Shown here one piece after another: positions 18,683 to 24,750 of a stretch of DNA of 64,000 bases; the stretch's first letter is position 1, and the number at the start of each line of letters is the position of its first letter. Position numbers and translations under genes: made by a program. The notes beneath the pieces were generated by a model. The model ran no database searches, was not told the origin of the DNA, and was given only the letters and a program-made list of their open reading frames with translations. The DNA lies in assembly GCF_022024115.1 (NCBI RefSeq), contig NZ_CP091792.1, positions 3,472,001 through 3,536,000 on the forward strand. The letters run 5' to 3'. Source of the DNA: Prevotella communis. GTDB lineage: Bacteria > Bacteroidota > Bacteroidia > Bacteroidales > Bacteroidaceae.

Positions 18683-19110
18683 TTCTTCGTAATTTTCCAG
18701 GTTGTGACTTTTCCATTAAGGGTGACTTTAAGAATATAGACACCTTTAGGCTTATCGCTGATATCTACCAAGGTCTCTGCAGAGGAAAGTGAGCGGTTAA
18801 GTACTTCGCTTCCACCGAGAGAGTACACCTCAACATTTCCTTCGTCTTCTGTATGCATGTGAAGGACGGTAATCTTAATGATGCCGGACCCATTAGAGGA
18901 TATCTTAACCGTACGCTCACCAAGGTCTTCAAAATAGGCTTCTTCTCTGGATGCAGCCTTTTTTGCAGAGTGGGCATTATGGGTAATCACAAGTTCGCGC
19001 TTGACTCGGTTGCCCGCCTGGTCATAGGCAAACTGTACTCTGTTCTGTGCATTCATTGCCACAAATACGGCAAGAACAGCTGAAAGGAAAACAAATCTTT
19101 TTTTTCTCAT
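18679..19110 (-). CDS. Small secreted protein with YD-like motif and T9SS C-terminal sorting domain
   Basis: 143 residues. A signal peptide (VFLSAVLAVFVAMNAQ) is followed by one YD-repeat-like motif (FAYDQAGNRVKREL), a lysine-rich linker and a ~75-residue C-terminal domain. That domain (VEVYSLGGSEVLNRSL, KGVYILKVTLNGKVTTWKITKK) matches type A T9SS sorting domains. It is the first gene of the toxin operon; its TGA overlaps the RHS ATG (ATGA, 18679-18682). The RHS protein lacks such a tail, so this partner may link the toxin to the T9SS or anchor it; that is inference. Confidence 0.7.
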   Translation of the reverse strand: MRKKRFVFLSAVLAVFVAMNAQNRVQFAYDQAGNRVKRELVITHNAHSAKKAASREEAYFEDLGERTVKISSNGSGIIKITVLHMHTEDEGNVEVYSLGGSEVLNRSLSSAETLVDISDKPKGVYILKVTLNGKVTTWKITKK

Positions 19111-19156
19111 TGCTTATGGTTGTGTAATATAAGTTCCCAATTTCTTTTTTCTGCGA

Positions 19157-19164
19157 CAAAGATA
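19157..19164 (-). promoter_or_regulatory. Promoter -7 element for the RHS toxin operon
   Basis: Leftward TATCTTTG, about 47 bp upstream of the first start codon at 19110. It is the only such element seen before the three-gene operon. Confidence 0.55.
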
Positions 19165-19564
19165 TATCATTTATTCTTATCTACCAAAACAAATGGCTCA
19201 TTTCTTTTCGCATTTGTCAGACAACACGAAAACTATTCAGCATAACAAATTGAATAATAACCAATTATATAACTTTTAAATCAAAATACATCAAACACTT
19301 GTTTTTAGCCTTGGAAAGGCTCATATTCCTTATTTTATGCCACATCATACTGGTGCGCCAAAGAACAATCTTTTTCATATCACTTCTCAATTATATTAAT
19401 TTCGGATGCAAAGCTATAAAAAAGAAAGAAAAGAACCTAAAAAATCTATTTCACAAAGTTCACAAAACGTATAATCATATAAATATCAACACATTACAAA
19501 TGTGAAATTTGTGAACAACGATATAAAAGAGATTGGTAATCAAATTACAGTAACTTTGAGGCCA
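19165..19564. other. AT-rich intergenic region between toxin operon and VirE unit
   Basis: No convincing gene. Structure seen: a hairpin AGCCTT-GGA-AAGGCT near 19307-19321, and GTTCACAAA (about 19459) facing TTTGTGAAC (about 19508), with a second TTCACAAA copy beside the first. Confidence 0.4.
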
Positions 19565-19696
19565 CAACTCAATGAGTTTGGGATAGCAACTCGATGAGTT
19601 AGTAGTCGTAACTCGTCGTTTCTCTGTTGCTAAGTCAATGGTTTACGATGCCTTAATCCATGACTTAGGATGTCATAATCTATAGTTTTTATTTGG
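19565..19696. repeat. Degenerate 22-bp tandem repeat array (6 units)
   Basis: Six consecutive 22-bp units start at 19565, 19587, 19609, 19631, 19653 and 19675. Units 1 and 2 contain AACTCAATGAGTT and AACTCGATGAGTT; later units diverge (TAACTCGTCG, TAAGTCAATGG, TTAATCCATGACTTA) but keep the phase. 22 bp is close to two helical turns. There are no spacers, so it is not CRISPR. Confidence 0.65.
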
Positions 19697-19777
19697 ACTC
19701 TGTAAATTCATGCAAAAAGGCTTTGTGACTGACGTTTACTGATTTGGGTTGACTGACAAATACAGTTTTTGCGTGAT

Positions 19778-19887
19778 AACCCTCACACCCTCACATTTTT
19801 CCGAAAACCCCAGTGTTTATCGGGGCTAAGGCATGTGACCCTTTTCGAAAAAGGGTCACATGAAGGGTCACATGAACCCTCACATGC
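19778..19887 (+). repeat. Left inverted repeat of the VirE unit
   Basis: It contains ACCCTCACACCCTCACA, a GTGACCC/GGGTCAC hairpin centred near 19845 (TTTTCGAAAAA) and repeated AGGGTCACATGA motifs that look like iterons. Confidence 0.85.
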
Positions 19888-19936
19888 CGTCTCAACCTGT
19901 TTTGCAGACGAAAGTTGGAAGATAGTCAATAAGTCC

Positions 19937-19987
19937 GTACGTAGGGGACGTACTGAGAGTCCGCGGACGACGTACTCGGAGTACGTC
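19937..19987. promoter_or_regulatory. Cluster of GACGTAC palindromes
   Basis: GTACGT (19937-19942) faces ACGTAC (19948-19953). GTCCGCGGAC (19959-19968) is a perfect palindrome, immediately followed by GACGTACTC-G-GAGTACGTC (19969-19987). Such dense dyads suggest a binding site for a replication or regulatory protein. Confidence 0.5.
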
Positions 19988-20106
19988 AACGACGTATTTT
20001 TCCCAGTCGTACATAGGGCTTGATTTTTCGTCCAAAACAAAGTGTTAAAACCAAAATAAATTGCAACTTTTTTGGTAAAAGTCTTGCAAACCGGCCATTT
20101 TTTTTG

Positions 20107-20115
20107 TATCTTTGC
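20107..20115 (+). promoter_or_regulatory. Promoter of the VirE gene
   Basis: TATCTTTGC with TTG (20087-20089) 17 bp upstream; it gives a leader of about 150 nt before the ATG at 20274. Confidence 0.65.
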
Positions 20116-20136
20116 AGTTGCATTTTGAATGCAACC

Positions 20137-20190
20137 GCGAGTGAAGGCTTCGGCTCGGCAAAGCTCAAACAAGTTTGGCTTTGCACTCGC
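20137..20190 (+). other. Long hairpin in the VirE leader
   Basis: Outer stem GCGAGTG (20137-20143) with CACTCGC (20184-20190). Inner stem GCAAAGC (20158-20164) with GCTTTGC (20178-20184), plus CAAAC/GTTTG. It lies in the transcribed leader and could act on translation or be part of the mobile unit. Confidence 0.55.
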
Positions 20191-20273
20191 CTTGCACTTC
20201 ACTTGCAGTATAAAAGGATAACCTGAGACGGGGGACCTTAAAAACCATTTAAAACATCATTTAAAAATCTTTT

Positions 20274-21488
20274 ATGCAAAAAAACGAAGTACTCATCAAC
20301 GGTGGGGCTCTCAATGCTCCTGTCGTGTCTGCGCTCGCCGCAGAACAGTTTCTAACCGAGAACTACTGTTTCCGTCGCAACCTGTTGAACGGAAAGGTGG
20401 AGTTCGCCACAAAGCAGTCTGATAGCCAGGCATCTGACTATCGTCCGCTGACCCAGGAGGCCCTGAACAGCATCATCCTGCGTGCCAAGCGCGAGGATAT
20501 CTGCGAGGGCAGCAATCCCAAGACGGATATCGTGGAATTTATCCATTCAGAAGAGGTTTGCGCGTATAATCCTATCCGCGAATACCTGGACAACCTGCCA
20601 CAGTGGGACGGCCAGAACCATGTGGCCCAACTCTTTTCGCGCCTGCCAGGACTCAGTTCTGAGCAGTTGGCTTTCCTCTCCATCTGGCTCCGCTCTACGG
20701 TGGCCCACTGGCTCCAGATGGATACCCTGCACGGCAACGAGATTGTGCCTACGCTCATCGGTGCCCAGGGATGCGGTAAGACCACCTTTTTCAAGCGCCT
20801 GCTTCCAGCCAACCTGCGCCAGTATTTCCTGGACCATCTGAACCTCTCGAACAAGTTCGATAAGGAGATGGCACTGACAAACAACCTGCTGGTCTGTCTG
20901 GATGAGCTGGAAGCTATCCGTCCCAGTCAGCAGGCATCCCTGAAGCAGACGCTCTCTAAGAGTAAGGTGAACGGACGTCCTATCTACGGATGTGCGCAGG
21001 AAGACCGTGCCCGCTTTGCCTCGTTCGTCTCTACAACGAATAATCCTCATCCGCTGTCGGATGCTACAGGTAGCCGTCGCTATATCTGTCTGCAGATTCC
21101 TCAGGGTCAGTATATCGACAACGCTGGCGAGATAGACTATGACCAGCTCTATGCGCAAGTGGTCTATGAACTGAGGGAGCAGAAGGCACCTTACTGGTTT
21201 AATAACGACGAGGTGGCGCGTATCCAGCAGCTCAACCATCAATTTATGGGCGAGAAAGATTTGGCAAAGATTGTGGAGGTCTGCTTTCGCAAGCCCAAAG
21301 AGGGCGAACAGGTGAAGTCTATCAGTTGTGCGCAGATACTGGAAATCATTCATGAGAAGTTCAGTTCTGTGGACGTGAGCATGAAGAACCGTATGTATCT
21401 GGGACGAACGCTGAAGGAGCTGGGCTATGAATCTGTGGACCATAGTCATGTGGCCTTCTACAAGGCCGTTCCCAAGAAGTCGGCTTGA
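20274..21488 (+). CDS. VirE-family P-loop ATPase (virulence-associated protein E type)
   Basis: 404 residues. Residues ~85-330 match the VirE P-loop NTPase related to phage and plasmid primase-helicases. Walker A is GAQGCGKTT (163-171), Walker B is LLVCLDE (205-211), and a sensor/arginine region is STTNNPHPLSDATGSRRYI. The C-terminal ~70 residues (LGYESVDHSHVAFYKAV) look like the DUF3874 tail. No primase or nuclease domain is fused. The gene sits alone between long inverted repeats. The family is common in Bacteroidales mobile regions; its role in replication or phage-like excision is unproven. Confidence 0.8.
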   Translation: MQKNEVLINGGALNAPVVSALAAEQFLTENYCFRRNLLNGKVEFATKQSDSQASDYRPLTQEALNSIILRAKREDICEGSNPKTDIVEFIHSEEVCAYNPIREYLDNLPQWDGQNHVAQLFSRLPGLSSEQLAFLSIWLRSTVAHWLQMDTLHGNEIVPTLIGAQGCGKTTFFKRLLPANLRQYFLDHLNLSNKFDKEMALTNNLLVCLDELEAIRPSQQASLKQTLSKSKVNGRPIYGCAQEDRARFASFVSTTNNPHPLSDATGSRRYICLQIPQGQYIDNAGEIDYDQLYAQVVYELREQKAPYWFNNDEVARIQQLNHQFMGEKDLAKIVEVCFRKPKEGEQVKSISCAQILEIIHEKFSSVDVSMKNRMYLGRTLKELGYESVDHSHVAFYKAVPKKSA

Positions 21489-21492
21489 GGCA

Positions 21493-21602
21493 GCATGTGA
21501 GGGTTGATGTGACCCTTCGTGTGACCCTTTTCGAAAAAGGGTCACATGCCTCAGCCCCGATAAACACTAGGGTTTTGAGAAAAAAGTGAGGGTGTGAGGT
21601 TT
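21493..21602 (-). repeat. Right inverted repeat of the VirE unit
   Basis: Near-perfect inverted copy of 19778-19887, beginning 4 bp after the VirE stop codon and holding the same GTGACCC/GGGTCAC hairpin (about 21531-21547). Confidence 0.85.
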
Positions 21603-21659
21603 AAATTCTAACTATCGTTAAATATTGCACGAAGGGAATAAGAATTGAAAAAAATATAC

Positions 21660-21668
21660 TATCTTTGC
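21660..21668 (+). promoter_or_regulatory. Promoter -7 element for the DUF3784 gene
   Basis: TATCTTTGC, 27 bp before the start at 21696. Confidence 0.55.
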
Positions 21669-21695
21669 CCTGTAAATTTGTTTGACTAAAGAATT

Positions 21696-21992
21696 ATGAT
21701 TGTACAGAGTATCATAGCAGCGATTCTGGTTGTAATAGGCGTCATCATACTTGCAGGAAAAGGCGATATGCTTATTGCAGGGTATAATACGGCATCAGAA
21801 GAAGAAAAGGAGAAGGTAAACATTAAGAGACTAAGGCTATTGATAGGCGGTCTTTCAGTTATCATAGCTCCTTTGTGTTTCATCCCCAACGATGAAAACG
21901 ATGTATCTTTAGGGCTGACTATTACAGGCATCATCGTTGTACTGACCATCATCGTTTTGGTGCTGGCCAATACATGGGCAAAGAAGAAATAG
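21696..21992 (+). CDS. DUF3784 family membrane protein
   Basis: 98 residues. Three hydrophobic segments lie at about residues 3-20, 47-63 and 72-92. The signature GKGDMLIAGYNTASEEEKEKVNIKRL is that of DUF3784 proteins, small integral membrane proteins common in Firmicutes and Bacteroidetes. The function is unknown. It has its own promoter and lies about 90 bp from the end of the VirE unit. Confidence 0.75.
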   Translation: MIVQSIIAAILVVIGVIILAGKGDMLIAGYNTASEEEKEKVNIKRLRLLIGGLSVIIAPLCFIPNDENDVSLGLTITGIIVVLTIIVLVLANTWAKKK

Positions 21993-22056
21993 AAGAGATT
22001 CGCTGAAAGTATTGGAGGCTTCATTGAAGTTATTTCGTTGATATGATGTAACCTGA

Positions 22057-22065
22057 TATCTTTGC
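22057..22065 (+). promoter_or_regulatory. Promoter -7 element for the Gly-rich DUF4890-like gene
   Basis: TATCTTTGC with TTG (22038-22040) 16 bp upstream; 28 bp to the ATG. Confidence 0.6.
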
Positions 22066-22093
22066 ACCATAAAAAAACGAAAACGATACTGAT

Positions 22094-22657
22094 ATGCGAA
22101 GAATCCAACTATTATTGGTTTGTCTGCTCCTGATTTCAGGAAGCATGACGGCACAGGAAAAGGGTCCCAAGAGGAAACACGTCAGCTACGAACAGATGAC
22201 GGCGCTGATGACGAAAGAACTTCAACTGGACGCCAAGCAACAGAAGAAAGTGGCAAAGCTCAACAAGAAGTACAAGACGCTGATAGAGGGCGAAGAGAGA
22301 AAAGCCCCTGAGCGCCAGCGCCCTGACATGGGTGATATGCCACAAGGAGGTCCTGATGGCGGTTTCGGAGGCGGAGGCGACTTCGGTGGTGGTGGCTTCG
22401 GCGGAGGCATGCCAGGTGAAATGCCAGGCGGCAGAGGTAGCATGGGCAGACCTATGGGTGGCGGAATGCCTGGAGGTCAGGCCGCAGAAAAATCGTACGA
22501 CTACGACAAGAAACAGCAGAAATACGACAAGGCCATCAAGAAAATTCTCTCCGAGAGTCAGATGCAGGGATACGAAAAGATAAAACCCCAATTTGCATCA
22601 CAAAGAAGGGTGAAGGAATTCCTTTTAGGTGGACAGCAAGAGCCTCTGTCACGCTAA
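22094..22657 (+). CDS. DUF4890-like exported protein with Gly/Met/Pro-rich centre
   Basis: 187 residues with a signal peptide (LLLVCLLLISGSMTAQ). Two helical segments, at ~30-60 (MTALMTKELQLDAKQQKKVAKLN) and ~140-178 (KKQQKYDKAIKKILSESQMQGYEKI), flank a low-complexity GGGFGGGMPG region at ~75-130. The helices recall Spy/CpxP-type or DUF4890 periplasmic proteins, where a helical hairpin binds unfolded protein or metal. The family call rests on pattern memory. A bidirectional terminator follows. Confidence 0.55.
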   Translation: MRRIQLLLVCLLLISGSMTAQEKGPKRKHVSYEQMTALMTKELQLDAKQQKKVAKLNKKYKTLIEGEERKAPERQRPDMGDMPQGGPDGGFGGGGDFGGGGFGGGMPGEMPGGRGSMGRPMGGGMPGGQAAEKSYDYDKKQQKYDKAIKKILSESQMQGYEKIKPQFASQRRVKEFLLGGQQEPLSR

Positions 22658-22671
22658 TATCAAATAAAAAA

Positions 22672-22698
22672 GAGAGACTGCCTGGTTAGCAGTCTCTC
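22672..22698. terminator. Bidirectional terminator
   Basis: GAGAGACTGC (22672-22681) pairs with GCAGTCTCTC (22689-22698), with flanking A- and T-rich runs, between convergent genes. Confidence 0.85.
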
Positions 22699-22712
22699 CT
22701 TTATTAGTCAAT

Positions 22713-23321
22713 TTACTTCCATAATCCATAGGTTACTTTCTGCTCGTCCCATTTGTCCTTGGGCTGGGCAGGACGTTCTGGGTTGGGATAGCCTATGCGT
22801 ATGGCACACATGGGAATCAGGCGACCAGGCAGATTCAGTCTCTGCTGTACATCCTGAACGCGCTTCTCAAGCGGATAAATGGTAGTCCACACAGCACCCA
22901 GATCGAGTGCATGGGCAGCCAGCAGCAGGTTCTCAGTAGAGGCCGAGAGATCCTGTACCCATATATCACGTACTTCACCTTGCTGCATACGGGTGGTGTC
23001 AGCACAGACCACGATGACCAGAGGTGTCTTCTTCATACGCTCGGCATGATGGCCCTCACCGGCATATTGGGCAATACTCTCGGGCGTATTGAGGACAACA
23101 AAATGCCAGGGCTGACGGTTTTTATCCGTGGGGGCCGCCATAGCAGCACGCAACATCAGATCAATCTTATCCTGCTCCACAGGTTTCTCAATAAACCCAC
23201 GCACGCTGGCACGTGTCATAATATTATTGATAACGGCCTGTGCCTCTGTGCTCAGTTGAGCATGGCTGGCGATGCTTGTCAGCATAAAAGCCAGCGTCAT
23301 TATAATCTTATTCATATTCAT
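22713..23321 (-). CDS. Exported nitroreductase-family flavoprotein
   Basis: 202 residues. A signal peptide (IIMTLAFMLTSIASHAQ) precedes a full nitroreductase fold: FMN-binding RASVRGF, the AAMAAPTDKNRQPWHFVVL block, the TENLLLAAHALDLGAVWTTI helix and PMCAIRIGYPNPERP. Most nitroreductases are cytoplasmic; a secreted one is notable. Its ATG overlaps the stop of the DUF4374 gene (ATGA, 23318-23321), so it is co-translated with the TonB-receptor locus and may serve as a flavin-dependent reductase in iron or cofactor uptake. The family is firm; the role is inferred. Confidence 0.8.
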   Translation of the reverse strand: MNMNKIIMTLAFMLTSIASHAQLSTEAQAVINNIMTRASVRGFIEKPVEQDKIDLMLRAAMAAPTDKNRQPWHFVVLNTPESIAQYAGEGHHAERMKKTPLVIVVCADTTRMQQGEVRDIWVQDLSASTENLLLAAHALDLGAVWTTIYPLEKRVQDVQQRLNLPGRLIPMCAIRIGYPNPERPAQPKDKWDEQKVTYGLWK

Positions 23322-24685
23322 TTCACTGCAAATAGTTTACCAGCATAGCTGATGGTTCCACACTCAATCTCAATACCGCGCTTAGCAATACCCGTCTTGG
23401 GGTCGATGCTATAGACAGCAGGCTTCTGACCGTCATTGGTCTGTACAGCGATATAAGTCAGACCGTTCTCTGTGTAAGGACGCTTACTGTAAGAAGTGAT
23501 TACGTCGGTAGAAGGCAGACCCTGAATCGTCTTAAACTCCTTGGTAGAGCCCTGATAGATGCCCAACACATTGGCACCTGTACCCATGGTGTTGATACCG
23601 GCTCCATAGAACTGGCAGAGGAAATAGTCGCCAGACATGCTCCAGCAGCGGAACAGGGGCATACCTGCCTTTGACTCGAGATCCACAGCACCATAGGTCT
23701 CGTCAAACTCGGTGGCACCAGCCTTGATACGCATCACCTTCGACGTGTGGGTTGACTTCAGGCGGGCATCCGTCTGAAGACGGGCATAACTAGGTGAGAA
23801 CACATAGATATCGCCATTCTCTGCGGCCCAGATGGTTTGGTAGAACTGTGAGCGCATACGACCGCTGGCATAGCTCATCTTGTTGGTACGGATGATGGTT
23901 GGATTCTCCATCTTCTCATTGTCATAGATCACCACGAAACTAGAGTCTGGATACTGGGTAGTGCTCAGCGTGCGTGCACCGCTCTCAGCCACAGCCAGCA
24001 GGTCCTCATTGCCAGCCTTGATGTACTTTCCGTTCTCCACCTCACTGCCATAAGCACTCAGACCCAGAGGTACCACAGCAGAATACAGTTTGCCATTGGC
24101 CTCAACCATACCCGACAGGGTGACATACTCGCCTGTGCCCAGGAAGTTCTCTGACATAATCATGTCACGGTTGCGGGTGGTGCCATTCTCGGCATCAAGA
24201 TAGGTCACTGAGATGCCGTAGGCAGCATTACCCTTAGCATCCACCTTACTGCTGGCAGCAGCGGCAGCCGTCATGACATAATCACCATAGACACCATAGG
24301 TGGTGAATCGCTGGATGTCAAAGGTATAGTCGGTCTGCTCAATCTCGCCCTTGCTGTTCAGGAAGTAAGCTGATGTGCCACCAGCATTTCCCTGGTTGTA
24401 CTGCAAGCGGAACAGGTACTTGTTCTTATAGGTAAACCACTCCGTGGCGGTGAAGGTCTCAAAACCATTGTTCAGCACACTACTCTCACCCTCGTCGAGC
24501 GAACCAACAGTAGCGATATAGTTGGCATTGCCCTCGCTATTGGTTGCACTGAAGATGAAGGCCGAGCTGACGCTGCCATTCTCATCATTGTTTACTGTGT
24601 CGTCGTCACTGCTACAAGCTGTCAGAGTGGCAGCCATAGCCACCGCAGCCAGTACAGACTTTGAGAAAATCATGTTGTAGTTCAT
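23318..24685 (-). CDS. DUF4374 lipoprotein, XusB-like
   Basis: 455 residues with lipobox TLTAC (Cys near residue 24) and an acidic DDDTVNNDENGS linker. The body shows repeated beta-propeller-like blades (YFLNSKGEIEQ, YGVYGDYVMTAAAAAS, YVFSPSYARL, MPLFRCWSMSGDYFLCQF). DUF4374 is the family of Bacteroides XusB, a surface lipoprotein that captures ferric enterobactin with the TonB receptor XusA. Position supports this: a TonB-dependent receptor gene ends 65 bp upstream on the same strand, and a nitroreductase follows with a 4-bp overlap. Confidence 0.75.
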   Translation of the reverse strand: MNYNMIFSKSVLAAVAMAATLTACSSDDDTVNNDENGSVSSAFIFSATNSEGNANYIATVGSLDEGESSVLNNGFETFTATEWFTYKNKYLFRLQYNQGNAGGTSAYFLNSKGEIEQTDYTFDIQRFTTYGVYGDYVMTAAAAASSKVDAKGNAAYGISVTYLDAENGTTRNRDMIMSENFLGTGEYVTLSGMVEANGKLYSAVVPLGLSAYGSEVENGKYIKAGNEDLLAVAESGARTLSTTQYPDSSFVVIYDNEKMENPTIIRTNKMSYASGRMRSQFYQTIWAAENGDIYVFSPSYARLQTDARLKSTHTSKVMRIKAGATEFDETYGAVDLESKAGMPLFRCWSMSGDYFLCQFYGAGINTMGTGANVLGIYQGSTKEFKTIQGLPSTDVITSYSKRPYTENGLTYIAVQTNDGQKPAVYSIDPKTGIAKRGIEIECGTISYAGKLFAVK

Positions 24686-24750
24686 TTGTACTTAACGCTT
24701 AATTTTATTATTAATTTCAATTCGAATAATTCATTAGAATAAAAAGCTTG

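Larger units (their letters stand above)
19778..21602. mobile_element. VirE unit bounded by ~110-bp inverted repeats
   Basis: The left arm 19778-19887 and the reverse complement of 21493-21602 differ at only about 8 of 110 positions. The arms enclose a promoter, a structured leader and one gene, the VirE-type ATPase, whose stop codon is 4 bp before the right arm. No transposase is present and I see no clear target-site duplication. It may be a non-autonomous or replicon-derived mobile unit. Confidence 0.6.

Noticed and set aside
19565..19696. CRISPR-like array
   Set aside because: The 22-bp units are contiguous and degenerate, with no unique spacers, and no cas genes are in the window.
20547..21545. 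332-codon reverse frame opposite the VirE gene
   Set aside because: It covers the conserved Walker motifs on the other strand and enters the inverted repeat; no promoter or domain.
22222..22443. Proline-rich reverse frame
   Set aside because: It is the complement of the glycine-rich centre of the DUF4890-like gene.
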